Counted from the first letter of the stretch, positions 9,005-19,200 are shown. The stretch: 64,000 nt of DNA from Semisulcospira habei (GCA_036245525.1 BTPG01000005.1:125108264-125172263), one strand, 5' to 3'. The notes: generated from the letters alone by a model not told the origin. Numbers and translations are program-made.

Positions 9005-11330
9005 CTGGTCTTTTATGTGATATTTTACCTAGCGTAAGGCGGGTCTAGTAAGGTCTCCCCTTTTCCTTTCATTTATTTTCATCTAGAAATGTGTAAATAT
9101 GAATGCGTAATAAAGTTCATGGTTCCTAATAGCCAAAACAATGTTATCAAAAATACTTAGTTTCCACATGTCGACCACGAAATCTCCACTTCCACCTTCT
9201 GCAACGTTCAATTTTTTATGGCCGTCTTTAAATCTTATATTGTTCTGGCTGCCAATAAGTGAGCTGTCAAGAGCTAGGCAGCATGTTTTCAGAGTTTGGT
9301 GTATAGGGGCGTGTCTTCTGGTCAGAACTGCCATCAGACCGCTTCTGTGTATGGACATGTTTGGAGAATGTGCTAAGGAGACTGATTTTCTACGCCAAAT
9401 TCGCAGAGGGCTGTTTCCGCATGACCCAATCTCACGAGGTGAGTCCAGCAGGGTCCTTACGGTCTGTGAACATTTGTGAAAGTTGTTAAAAAATGACAAG
9501 GCTTTTTCAGGGCCCTGGAAAGTCTGTCAATTTCAGTCCTTTTCCTTAAAGTCTGTGAATGTTTGTAAAAAATTAAAACGTGCTGGCAGACTTTTGTCTA
9601 CTTCTTTTTTTTTATTCTCCCCCAGTCTGTGACTATTCCATTGCGAACGATCATGCTGACGCTTGTTGCAAGTGATCTATATTTAGCTCTGATCATAAAG
9701 TGACTGCATGGCCTTTCTGTCGAACATTCTGATTGGTTGTTTACGCTTCTACCGAAGTCCACCATTCGCTAAGCGTTCTTTTATTTTGGTATCTCTTCAT
9801 GCATTAGGCACGGAAGCTTCAAATAATTGCTGATACAGAGTGATCTGATTAAAGTGTGTAAACCTTCAGGCTTCATTTTGGGTTTGTGAAACGTTCCTGC
9901 TTTTCTGTATGGACCCAGTCCAGAGTAATCAGTGCGTAGATAAAAGATGGTGGCCTGGCTCTCCCTGTTGAGCTTGTTGATGTCATCTGCCCATGGGCTG
10001 CAGCCGCCATTCTGCTGTTGCCAATCACTTTGTTGTTGTAGTGTCTCCATTCCCAGCTAGTCCAGAATGCACTGGAATCCACTGCAGCACTATTTTGTGG
10101 ACAGGGCATCCAGTCTATCTTGAAGCTTCCTGGTGAGATCAGTGGATCAAGCTGCTGCCTTTCCCTAGCTCGTGCTCTGCTGCTGTGTTGAGCACCTGCA
10201 GATCTGTACGATAGTTGGAGCTGCTGCCACCAGCTGGTAAGGAGAGGGAGGTAGTAGTGCGGTCTGCACAACAGATGTACACGCCACCTCCTTCATTCCG
10301 CACGGCATCTTGTGTGGTATCACAGCTGCTGTGAGGGTAGCGCTTGTGCACAACCTCCAGCAAGATGGCTTTGTGCAGTGCCGCGACCTTTGGCAAAGAG
10401 TCCTGGAACATTGTTTATGTTGTCTTGAAGGCTCTTTCGAGATGTCCAGGTATCTGAAGGGAGCTGTTCACACATCTTTGGGCTTGGTTCCAGGACGTCA
10501 GTGTTAGCCCTTTGCAGGACCTTCAGTTGGCGGTTCAGATTTGGGCGGTTCAGATTTGCACATTTCTGACGGTTCTTGGTCTGCTCCTGTAGTCTCCCAT
10601 GCTGTCGGTGTTTAGTAAGTTTCTTCATCGTGTGTGCTGTTCTGCATTCCAGTGGCTCCAATGTCCTCCATTTCCTAAATTGGGGTGCTCCAGATGGCTC
10701 TAAGAATGTCACTGCATCATGAGAATGACTCATGTTCTGCATCTTGTCAAGCCAGGCTTTTTGGGTTTTGCAGGCAGTGGTACCGCACAACTGGTCTGAC
10801 GGAGCAGGTGTTTGCTTGTGCCAGGATGCTGTAATTTGCGCCAATGTGGTCCTCACCAGTTTCTTCATCAGAGACTTTTTTTTTTGTTTTGCATCTCTAG
10901 CTTCCATGGCTTCAATGTGAGGCCTCCACGTGAATCCAGTAATTTATTTGTTGCCAGTAAAGTTGGCCTCTCTGTCTTTGGTACTCGAAGGTCTTCAGTT
11001 TTGAGGTGACCTCTTCCGTCTGATTGAAAGAGATGGTCTAGCTCAGTTTGAGTGGCCTCTTTCAGTCCAGCTGCTGACTCTATTGGCAGCATCCTGGATT
11101 CTGGAGGATGCTATTTCTTTATGTTCTGCTGCGCTCCACACTGCAAAGTCATCTGCATGGAGGATGTTCGAGACGAACCTTGGTACTGTTGTACTGATGT
11201 CATTAATGTAGACCAAAAACAGCATCAGACACAACATCTCCCTGAGGTACACCTTCCCCGAGTTTGACAAGAGTGCTGAATGTGCAGACGATAGAAGCTT
11301 CAGCGGCAGCCCCTGTTAAGCATGCCTTAA
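9005..11330 (-). pseudogene. non-LTR retrotransposon RT/RNase H remnant
   Basis: Read on the minus strand, this runs from a reverse transcriptase palm through thumb, RNase H-like and C-terminal Cys/His regions. Visible pieces include VYINDIS and a degraded catalytic box HADD (usual YADD) near 11180. A thumb segment with KPW follows (10905), then WIPVHSG (RNase H signature) near 10080, and a terminal CECG..HILQTCP-type block near 9400-9350. Frames shift repeatedly, for example GVPQGDV is one frame off from LFLVYINDIS, and stops interrupt it. It is 5'-truncated, entering at the RT palm. The family is Jockey/I-like by RNase H content, but I do not assign a clade. Not functional. Confidence 0.8.
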
Positions 11331-12410
11331 ATAAAAAGAATTACAATTAAATTGATCGGTCACATTGAAATTAATAAAATGATCACAAATGTTTATGCTC
11401 AATATGCATATTTTGTTAAGAAAACTGGCAACAAACATATTTAATCAGAGGAGCAATTGTTATGATCATTTTTCGTTCCTTTGCGTACAGGTAAAATGGG
11501 GGTAGGGCAGCAGATTCAGCCACTGTGGCCCCTAAATGCATCACAGCATCATAAAATCAGGTTGGGAGTAACTGTGGTACTCTTTCCTAAACAATAAAAC
11601 CTAAAGAAAAAGACCTATCAGTTGTATACAAAATTTCTGAGGGCATCAGAAACAATGTACGTTTCCCAATTCGGCAATTTTAAATGGGAAAAAAGCTATC
11701 ATTCACCACGAACATACCGTAAAGGATGCCGACTTTCCTTATTTTCTTGCACTTTATGCTCACATTATTGAAACTTAATAGGTAAAGAGAGGTCAAAATA
11801 AAATGGAATAACTTGAGCAATTTTTCCTAATTAATTTTGTGTATTTTTACAACTTGGGGGTAGGGATACAAAATCAACCACTGTGGCACTCACAGTAATC
11901 ACAGCATCACCTAGTCACGTTTGTAATAATTGTGACATCCTGTTTTAATGATGTAAGCCTGAAAATGGACTGTCAGTGCTATAGAAAATGTCTGAAGCCA
12001 TCTGACACATTATTTTTGACTTTTTTTGCGATTTCGCGGAAATGGTCATTTACTGGGTGCACAAATACCTTCACTGTGAGCCAGAGATTCAATATGTTTT
12101 CATTCTGTCTTTTGCAGAGGATTGCAGAAGGTGTGCCTTGACATAATATTGCCTGATTTGGGTTTCTAAAATGAATTCTGATTTATTTAGAGGAAAATGT
12201 TTCTCAACCTCATTTTAGCACCTGCGAAGAGCGTGAATGGGGGTACCCTTGCGCCATCGGCTATATCTCTGCTGTGTTCCTAAGGATTTTCGGGGAACAT
12301 GGCTTAAACATCTCAGGACATACTAAGGAACACTTTGAAACCCATCTTATTGAGTACTGGGGGGGGGGGGGGGGGGGCGCACGGTAGATCTTCCTAGCTT
12401 ATGGACTAAT
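11331..12410 (+). repeat. inverted arm (right) of foldback element
   Basis: Complement of 7916-9003 at high identity over about 1.08 kb, including landmarks TTTACTGGGTGCACAAATAC and CAACTTGGGGGTAGGGATAC. Poly-G (12359-12377) near its outer end. Confidence 0.85.
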
Positions 12411-12650
12411 AGAGCAGGCAACGCGATATGCTTACACGTTGACAGCCACGATTCAAATTTTGCGCAAGACAACGCAGCGCGCTGTTTATATCACGCCTGT
12501 TGTATCTCTTAACTATATTTGTTTTTTTCCTGCGATTATAATTATTACTTTTTCTTCTGTGTTGGTGTGTCTAACACTCCTGTTTACAAACGTATGGTAA
12601 TCAGTTACCTGAATGTTGACATCACTTTCTCTTCACTTCGGCTGCGCTTT

Positions 12651-12705
12651 TTGACGAGGTGATTCCTACAAGAATCTCTTCTACGACAAAATGCACTACC
12701 GACAA
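12651..12705. repeat. PalB remnant
   Basis: TTTGACGAGGTGATTCCTAC then TACGACAAAATGCACTACCG resembles a decayed PalB centre. Confidence 0.4.
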
Positions 12706-12758
12706 AATCTGAGCATTGAAATGCATAGACCTATGCAGACGGATAAAGAAGAAAAACA

Positions 12759-12824
12759 GCAAGAGGCATTGATCCACATGAGCCCCCGCGACTGCGGGGG
12801 CTCATGTGGATCAATGCCTCTTGC
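12759..12824. repeat. PalA hairpin with matched arm changes
   Basis: Left arm begins GCAAGAGGCATTGATCCACA and the right arm is its exact complement over 31 bp. Both arms differ from the family consensus at the same two positions (CATAG to CATTG, CCTC to CCAC). TTAA at 12866 may be the end of the host element. Confidence 0.85.
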
Positions 12825-12954
12825 AGATGGGTGGTATTGTTTACCTACCCCCGGTAGCGAAGAGGTTAATGCACACTTTGTAAAACCTGTTACAAGTTGG
12901 ACTTTTTTCATTGACCACCTGGCTCAATTTCAAGGGCGTAACTGACCAACCTCG

Positions 12955-13240
12955 CAACTGACAGCCATATCGGCGGTGTTAATGGACGTGCAACTGACAG
13001 CCATATCGGCGGTGTTAATGGACGTGCAACTGACAGCCATATCGGCGGTGTTAATGGACGTGCAACTGACAGCCATATCGGCGGTGTTAATGGACGTGCA
13101 ACTGACAGCCATATCGGCGGTGTTAATGGACGTGCAACTGACAGCCATATCGGCGTTGTTAATGGACGTGCAACTGACAGCCCGGCATATCGGCGGTGTT
13201 AATGGACGTGCAACTGGCAGCCATATCGGCGGTGTTAATG
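12955..13240. repeat. 36-bp minisatellite, about 8 units
   Basis: Unit CAACTGACAGCCATATCGGC then GGTGTTAATGGACGTG. Five central units are nearly identical; later units have a GGCGTTGTT change and a 4-base insertion (CCGG) near 13182. As 36 is a multiple of three, both strands stay open (MDVQLTAISAVL repeats on plus). This is an arithmetic effect; I see no signal peptide, start context or flanking exon. Confidence 0.95.
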
Positions 13241-13266
13241 CCGGACGTTGTTCGGAAACCAGAATT

Positions 13267-13396
13267 AGGTCAGAGTTGTACGTGTTTCGACAAAAACAGT
13301 GGATTCAAAAAGCCCGGACAAACATGCGATATCGCATGTTTGTCCGGGCTTTTAATCCGCTGATTTCGTAGAAACACTGACGTGCAATTGTGACCT
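13267..13396. mobile_element. PalL long palindrome
   Basis: Single copy in the window. Near-perfect core 13301-13358 (AGCCCGGACAAACATGCGAT pairing with ATCGCATGTTTGTCCGGGCT). Looser outer arms reach AGGTCA/TGACCT. Directly follows the minisatellite. Confidence 0.75.
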
Positions 13397-13867
13397 ATTT
13401 CCCGTGTCGTTTGAAATCGACTATTGGGCAATATGTGTTAGATATAAAGTTGACCATCTACACCTACGACATTATACTCACGAGCAAAAACAACAACAAA
13501 AAAAAACTCGACATCATCGGAATCGGTGTTTCTGAACGAGCAATTTATTTTGCTCGCTAGTATATTTTTTCGAATTTTCATGTTGCGGTTTGCGTTCCTG
13601 GCCTAAACCTGGCTTAAAATTACCACCCACCGCATTGGAAGCTGAACACACTGATTTCACAGAAACTAAACATTCTTCCAGATTAGTTTGACGTTTTTCA
13701 TGTCAAAGTTTGAACGTGGGCATTGATTCTACAGCACACCATGGCCCCACGCACACGATATGGAGCAAAAAAGGTTTTTTTTAGCGATGTGCCGTTGGCG
13801 TTGTTTTCAAGGGTGGTCTGTTTCCCGTCTGAAGGCTTCTTCAGCGAGCAGCACCCATATGTGACAA
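13397..13867. other. no recognised gene
   Basis: AT-rich unique sequence. Positions 13786-13812 (GTGCCGTTGGCGTTGTTTTC) recur at 13970-13992, so a short direct duplication surrounds the next PalA. Confidence 0.4.
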
Positions 13868-13930
13868 TAGTCATAGATCCTCATGAGCTCCCGCTGGTAG
13901 CGGGGGCTCATGAGTATCTATGCCTCATGC
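13868..13930. repeat. PalA hairpin
   Basis: GTCATAGATCCTCATGAGCT pairs with GGGGCTCATGAGTATCTATG; outer ends ATAGTC/CTCATGC are eroded. Confidence 0.7.
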
Positions 13931-14030
13931 TGGACCGTTTCTAGGTTTACAAGTGTACCCCGCAGTTCATGTCCCGTTGGCGTTGTTTTCAAGATTGGTC
14001 ACCCCTCTTGGTAGTTCTCACAAATAAAAA

Positions 14031-14094
14031 AGACACAAACCCTCATCAGCCCCCGAAGGCTGCAGGGAGGCTCATGAATATATATGCTTCCTGC
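14031..14094. repeat. PalA hairpin, diverged
   Basis: CCTCATCAGCCCCCGAAGGC pairs with CTGCAGGGAGGCTCATGAAT, then TATATGCTTCCTGC. Confidence 0.55.
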
Positions 14095-14252
14095 TGGTAC
14101 AATGTATGCTCATTTTCTGTTCAGGCGCTTCCAAAGCGGCGGCCGTATATCCTGGACAGCCCTCGTGGCGTTATTTGGATTATCAGTTCATCAACTGTTC
14201 AAGATACATCAGCTGAGAAACGTTTCGGTTGATAATGATCGTGACAGTAGCG

Positions 14253-14290
14253 TGAGGCACAGATTCTCATGAGCCCCAGCAGGCTGCATG
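14253..14290. repeat. PalA half hairpin
   Basis: GTGAGGCACAGATTCTCATG followed by AGCCCCAGCAGGCTGC; the right arm is lost. Confidence 0.5.
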
Positions 14291-14413
14291 ACATACTGAC
14301 ACAGGCATAGACCCTCAAACCTCTATATATCGAACTGGGATAACGAGGAGCTCTGCCTCCTTGCTGATGGTGTAGATCTGACCTTCGTCAGTGGTGTGGT
14401 GAGCAGAACCACT

Positions 14414-14524
14414 TCCAAGGTAGCGAAATAGCTTCAGGCCGACCGTCGATCGCCATGGGCCCGCGCACTGCTGTGCGCGGGCCCACGGCGATCGACGACG
14501 ACCCGATGGTTCTTTACTTACTGG
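14414..14524. mobile_element. PalE palindrome, matched-arm variant
   Basis: Inner arms GTCGATCGCCATGGGCCC and GGGCCCACGGCGATCGAC share GATCGCC where other copies read TCGGCCGCA. Outer ends CCAAGGTAGCGAAATAGC and TTTACTTACTGG. Confidence 0.75.
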
Positions 14525-14941
14525 AAATCTTGTCGGGGACACGGTTACTGGTCTGCGTTAGGAGTCTTCAGTGTCCAATTTATCACCAGCTTGGAACTCC
14601 CGCGGCAGTGGACTAGGCGGGAAGGGGTTGGTGGGTGAGTGGACATAAAAAAGGAGCAGAGAGGGAGGTGGTGGTGTGGGGCGACAAAGTAGTGTGTGTG
14701 TGGGGGGGGGGGGGAGGGAGGGGAAAGGTGGAGGGGGGGGGGCACGGGGGTAGGGGAAGAAGGTAAACGTGACCAGGGAATATATTGATTTTCTCTCGTC
14801 CTCCCCCATTTCCAGAGACACTGGCTAGCTACGAGTCGGTACTGAGTGGTCGCTGGTCATTAATACCTGGCTGTCACCCCCGGAGCTCAATCTTTCTCCC
14901 CTCCCCCTCAACCTCCCCCTACTGACCTTCCCGAGTCCTGT
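14525..14941. other. purine/pyrimidine-skewed stretch
   Basis: G-rich 14640-14760 with poly-G runs, C-rich 14890-14930. No gene recognised. Confidence 0.5.
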
Positions 14942-15074
14942 TTAACCCTTATCATTCGGAATACACCAGTGTGTGAAATAAGTTTGACTAAATAGTTCAA
15001 CGGTGGCGCCAGAATAGCTTGGCGCCTCTAAGCAGCCTCTAGGCGCCAAGCTATTCTGGCACCACACTTGAACT
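14942..15074. mobile_element. PalD element, right end unclear
   Basis: TTAACCC at 14942. Hairpin 14995-15074 with GCGCCAGAATAGCTTGGCGC and its complement around CTAAGCAGCCT. The right TTAA end was not found. Confidence 0.65.
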
Positions 15075-15392
15075 AAAGCCATTGGTCTAAATCCTTATCT
15101 GTAAGTACTAAATGTAGCTTGCATATGGCAGTGTCCAAATTTGAAGCTTTTAGCGTCAGTATGATATGGGTTATGGCGCCGTTTTGCAACCGGAGATGGT
15201 GTGTACGCGTCTGGCACTGACCGTCGGGCTGTTGCTATTTCAAAGCCAGATGAGGTCCTTCTTCCTTCGAAATACGACACCAAGAAATCCAGTCAGTATC
15301 CAGCGATGTTCACAATAACTAAAATGCAATAAAAAAAATTTGCAGACTGTTTATTTTGTTTTCTATAACGTGAGTTGCTCTCAACATGAAAC

Positions 15393-15458
15393 GCAAGAGG
15401 TATAGATCCTCATGAGCCCCCGCAGTTGCGGAGGCTCATGAGAATCTATGCCTCTTGT
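15393..15458. repeat. PalA hairpin
   Basis: Left arm GCAAGAGGTATAGATCCTCA, right arm CTCATGAGAATCTATGCCTC; the arms differ at two positions, so this copy is not fully matched. Confidence 0.8.
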
Positions 15459-16002
15459 TGAATCCACACTCCTATGACTTCTAAGGGTTTTTTTTGTGTG
15501 TTGAATTAACGAAGATTGCTGAAACACAGATTCCGTCAACTAGCACTCTACGGGTTAATCTATCCTGATATGAGAATCCGCTCTGATCATACTTTCACGT
15601 TCTCTGTTCTGCCTTCCACGGACCTGTCTTCCCCAACCACCCCCACTCCCCCACCCCGCCTCCCTCCTCCATACACCACTCACCTACCCACCACCACCGC
15701 CACCCATCCGTTCAAGTCGATCCCGCCACGGACCTGTCCGAAGTGTCAGCTCATCTTTCCGGATTTACCGCACTTCAAACGTTTTGAATGCTTTCTACCA
15801 GTAGGTATCCTTCCACTCTCCCCAGTCACACCCACCGTATCCCCCACCCTCTTCCAATTTCTCGTCCGCCCCACCCCGAAACGTCAAGAAATCGATCTTC
15901 TGCAGACCTTTCCATCTACCCGCTTTTACCACACTTCAACCCTTTTCCGTTCTACTCCAGTTAGTCCGATCCGTCACAAAAGCCTTGCATTTCCTTCCAA
16001 CT
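15459..16002. other. C-rich stretch with long open frame
   Basis: A 177-residue frame (15516-16049) is Pro/Thr/Ser-rich and contains CPKC-x8-H-x5-C at about residues 74-92, but it starts outside and ends inside a PalA hairpin. Composition alone explains the open frame. No gene is called. Confidence 0.4.
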
Positions 16003-16076
16003 GCAAGAGGCATATATTCGCATCAGCCTCTGCAGCCTACCGGCTGTAGAGGCTCTTGAGAATCTATGCATCCTGC
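16003..16076. repeat. PalA hairpin, longer loop
   Basis: GCAAGAGGCATATATTCGCA, loop CTACCGGCTGTAG, then CTCTTGAGAATCTATGCATC. Confidence 0.6.
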
Positions 16077-16140
16077 AGTCAATGATGGTAGTTACTTATA
16101 TCTCAGGTACTCAAAGCGAGGAAGTAGTCAGGGAGTTTAA

Positions 16141-16144
<4 letters not shown>

Positions 16145-16205
<61 letters not shown>
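16145..16205. repeat. (TG)n microsatellite
   Basis: Pure TG run. Confidence 0.95.
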
Positions 16206-16210
<5 letters not shown>

Positions 16211-16299
16211 CTGTTTCTCAAAGCCCCTTATGTCTCTCTCTTCCGAAAAGATCTTAACAGCGCATTCTACGTTCTACCTCTCGCGACGTCTGTCCTTTT

Positions 16300-16371
16300 G
16301 CAAGAGGCATCGATCCTCATGAGCCCCCACCGGCCCAAGGGCGGGCGCCCATGAGGATCTATGCCTCTTGC
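16300..16371. repeat. PalA hairpin
   Basis: GCAAGAGGCATCGATCCTCA pairs with CATGAGGATCTATGCCTCTT; GC-rich loop CACCGGCCCAAGGGCGG. Confidence 0.75.
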
Positions 16372-16729
16372 TGAACCTAAATCTTCGCGTGTTTTCCCAG
16401 TGCGAAGAAGGGTCATCAGGCTTTCCAGTCTACGAATCCACCTGCTATACTCACTCATAGATGCTCACAGACGCCGGCACATTTGCGGGGTCTTATGACA
16501 CCCAAAGCTTCCTGCCGAGTCCAACTTTACATCTGCGTGTGGCACAAGAGGAGGAGGTCCTAGGGCGTTCGACCTGCGAACCACGAATCCCGTCCTGATC
16601 TTCCATCCGCTTCTCTCCTTATTTTGCCTTCGCACCATCGCCTCAAATTCATTTTCAATGTCGGTCGCCATGGCAACAGCCCAAACAGACACGGGTGTGT
16701 GGGCAGGGCAGGCTGATCCCCACCCGGGG

Positions 16730-16835
<106 letters not shown>

Positions 16836-16964
16836 AGAGGGGGAGAGGCATTGAGATTAAAAAGCATCTAGGAACAGGATCGAACGAAACCAATAATGAC
16901 CCCCCCCCCCCCGCCCCCTATCTCTCCTTCCCAGTAAAAGTAGGGTCGCGTTAAGAAGCCGACG

Positions 16965-17028
16965 GAGAGGCATAGATCCTCAAAAGCCCCCGCAGGCCTG
17001 CGGGAGCTCTTGAGGATCTATGCCTCTT
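16965..17028. repeat. PalA hairpin
   Basis: GAGAGGCATAGATCCTCAAA pairs with CTCTTGAGGATCTATGCCTC; inner CCCGCAGGCCTGCGGG is perfect. Confidence 0.75.
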
Positions 17029-17292
17029 TCAGAATGACCGCGTTCTGACTGCAGACGAGCGAAATCGGCCGATGACAGGGAATCCATCTTTCAAGCACCG
17101 GCGCGCGTCCCGTTTTTATCACCTGAGAGCGCTTCATTATCTCCCTTTTCCACCTGGATTGCGTCCCCTACTTTGCAGTAAAAAGCGTTTCCTTTTTTTC
17201 CCCTCTCTCTCTAAGCTCGTGCGTGGTAGATTGGCTGGACTTACCCTTATTGTCCTCTTCTCTCTCGGAACGACGTTTCTATTCCTGCACGT

Positions 17293-17500
17293 TTAACCCC
17301 TTTACTGCCAAGAAAAAAAAAGAACACCGTCTAGCGGCAAGTGGCATAGATCCTCATGAGCCCCCGCAGTTGCGGAGGCTCATCAGGATCTATGCCTCTT
17401 GCTGGAACCACTTTGTATCCATGTTTCTTTGACCGCTGGGAATCTTCGACGTTGAATTTACAATGAAACACGATATGCGTCCAGTGGCAGTGAATGTTAA
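17293..17500 (+). mobile_element. PalA full element, TTAA both ends
   Basis: TTAACCCCTTTACTGCC at the left and GGCAGTGAATGTTAA at the right; hairpin 17337-17402. The body between hairpin and right end (ACCACTTTGTATCCATGTTT, then CGTTGAA) recurs in the copies at 21.4, 29.3, 44.3 and 54.7 kb. Confidence 0.8.
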
Positions 17501-17936
17501 CTCTTAGAAGGATGTGGTGTCAGGTCATTATCATTTTATAGTTGAAAATCGTAAAGTGTGAAAGTATGAATCAGACAAGGGGTTGTATTGTTGTGTGTTG
17601 GTGTATGCTGAGAGTTGTCACAGTCCGTCTGTCCGTCCGTCCGTCCGTCCGTCTGTCGGTCCATCCATCCGCCCAGCCATCAACAAAACCAACTCGTCAC
17701 TTACTCATGATCATCCCCCCACCCTCCCCCCATTCATTCCTCACCAACCCCCACCCTGTCTCCTCACTCCACCTACACCTTCTCTTTCTTGAGAGAACAA
17801 CCCAAATGAAGAACGAAACACGCTTAGAAAAGACAGTTACCACCCAAATCGCTGGGTTGTTCTGCGCGTTTCATTTACGCGCTTGACAGTTAGCTTTTTG
17901 GTCTGGACTTCTTCCAAACTTACTTCACCCCTACAC
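17501..17936. other. no recognised gene
   Basis: Includes a CCGT tetranucleotide run (17624-17655) and C-rich sequence to 17790. Confidence 0.45.
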
Positions 17937-18193
17937 TCCTCCTCGCTCCGCCTCCGACCCTCTCCGCCTCCACATCCCCCGCACCAAACTCAGCACTTCT
18001 CAGTATACGGTCCATCCACCTGGAACACTCTCCCACTCTCTCTCCGTCCACACCACCACACTCCACACCCTAAGCAGACTGTCGTAATGTATTTCACTAT
18101 TTGTGGTACGTGAGTCGTCTAAAGCGTGCGCGAGTTGTGAGTGCGCGCTTAGAGTTATAATTATTATAAGATAAGCGCATTATAAATACCGTA

Positions 18194-18235
<42 letters not shown>

Positions 18236-18240
18236 TATAG
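17937..18240 (+). pseudogene. CR1-like LINE 3' end
   Basis: Conceptual translation in two frames gives RSASDPLRLHIPRTK, then after a frameshift FSVYGPSTWNTLPLSLR. That is the C-terminal PR-K..WN-LP block typical of CR1/L2-type non-LTR retrotransposons. It is followed by AGCGCATTATAAATACCG and an (ATT)n tail (18194-18237), the usual 3' end of such elements. Only the last part of the ORF is present, with at least one frameshift, so it is a dead 5'-truncated copy. Confidence 0.6.
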
Positions 18241-18302
18241 TAGCAAAACGTCTTCGGGCGCACGGCGGCCGCAGTGGGCCTCGAGAACCTTTTGCTTGCT
18301 GG
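18241..18302. mobile_element. PalE, centre-deleted
   Basis: TAGCAAAACGTCTTCGGGCG to GAACCTTTTGCTTGCTGG; the GGGCCCGCGCAC core is reduced to GCAGTGGGCC. Abuts the LINE tail. Confidence 0.6.

Positions 18303-18304
<2 letters not shown>

Positions 18305-18338
<34 letters not shown>
18305..18338. repeat. (TC)n microsatellite
   Basis: Pure TC run. Confidence 0.9.
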
Positions 18339-18340
<2 letters not shown>

Positions 18341-18540
18341 ACAGCGTCCAGGTAAAACCTCATATCGATCTACGTTGTCTGCAATCCAGTCACCCAGTCT
18401 GTCTCTCCTAACCTCCCCCCCCCCCATCCCCCCTCTAACTTTCATCTTTTCCCTTTTAGTCGTTTTTTCTCAATCTTTCTCCTTGGCTCATGGTCTGACT
18501 GCTGGGCCAGACTCAGTGGGCCTGTGATGGCAAAAGGCAA

Positions 18541-18612
18541 TAGGTCCATTTTTGTGAAAAGCGAAATTTTCATTGCGCCGCGATGTAAGTCTCGTTTTTC
18601 ACAAAAATGGGC
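18541..18612. mobile_element. PalG palindrome
   Basis: GTCCATTTTTGTGAAAAGCG pairs with CGTTTTTCACAAAAATGGGC. GGCAAAAG lies just outside. Confidence 0.65.
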
Positions 18613-18660
18613 TTGCACGCTCTTTCGTCTTTAAAAGGGCAGACTGGCCTTCGTGTCAGT

Positions 18661-18726
18661 CGTGTGCTGGTCTGTGATTTTGGACCTTACGGCCTGAAGA
18701 CCGTAAGGTCCACAATCGCAGACCAG
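18661..18726. mobile_element. PalC palindrome
   Basis: GTGTGCTGGTCTGTGATTTT pairs with ACAATCGCAGACCAG; centre CCTTACGG/CCGTAAGG. Confidence 0.75.
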
Positions 18727-18746
18727 GGGCACGGCATCAGACGACC

Positions 18747-18815
18747 TTGGTCTGTGATTCTGGATCTTACGTACGCAATCTGTAACCATAAGGTAACAAA
18801 ATCACAGACATGCAC
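18747..18815. mobile_element. PalC palindrome, diverged
   Basis: TTGGTCTGTGATTCTGGATC, then AACAAAATCACAGACATGCA; 20 bp from the previous copy. Confidence 0.65.
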
Positions 18816-18891
18816 GCAGCTGACGGCCTTTACAGGCTGTGACGTCACCGTCCCGCAAGGGACGTAAGTTATCTCTGCTCTGATAAAGGCA

Positions 18892-18993
18892 ACAGGCAAA
18901 AGTCCATTTTTGTGAAAAGCAAGATTTTGATTGCATTTCAATGGAAGTCTCGCTATTCACACACAAAAAAAACCCGACGTAATGTCTTTTGCC
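18892..18993. mobile_element. PalG palindrome
   Basis: GGCAAAAGTCCATTTTTGTG to TCTTTTGCC; inner AAGATTTTGATTGCATTTCA. An A-rich insertion lies in the right arm. Confidence 0.65.
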
Positions 18994-19096
18994 CTTCCCT
19001 TTCTTTGTAACTTTTCAAATACGTCAGCATAATATTATTCATAATAATGGGCTGGGGTGGGCGGCGATTTTAGACCTTAGACGTTGAAGAAGTTAA

Positions 19097-19200
19097 ATAT
19101 GGACATCGTGACCGTGACCTCAGAAGCTAAGGCGACGCGATTCTTGTTCATGACACGCCGTCAGATGATTGCCACCAACGAAAATTTAGATTAAGTTTGT
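19097..19200. repeat. dispersed 105-bp repeat, copy 1
   Basis: ATATGGACATCGTGACCGTG through TGACACGCCGTCAGATGATT to AAATTTAGATTAAGT. A second copy lies at 24080-24185 at about 90 percent identity. Unknown family. Confidence 0.75.

Larger units (their letters stand above)
7916..12410 (-). mobile_element. foldback element carrying captured retrotransposon, copy 1
   Basis: A 4.5-kb unit with two ~1.08-kb near-identical inverted arms around a 2.3-kb decayed non-LTR retrotransposon read on the minus strand. The right outer end is near TTATGGACT at 12410. I could not find a convincing target-site duplication. Long inverted arms are known from foldback-type and some DNA elements; a retrotransposon core inside them is unusual. 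The same junctions recur partly at 34.9-38.6 kb, so this is a repeated structure and not a one-off inversion. An alternative is a head-to-head retrotransposon insertion whose outer sequence is its own UTR. Confidence 0.65.

Noticed and set aside
10320..10907. 195-residue host gene
   Set aside because: It is the out-of-frame thumb region of the decayed retrotransposon; the same sequence recurs at 35.2-35.9 kb.
12930..13371. Repetitive secreted or structural protein gene (MDVQLTAISAVL repeats)
   Set aside because: The unit length is a multiple of three, so frames stay open on both strands; no start context, signal peptide or exon borders.
15516..16049. 177-residue frame with a CPKC..H..C pattern
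   Set aside because: C-rich composition explains the open frame, and it terminates inside a PalA hairpin; the zinc-finger spacing is not a standard one.
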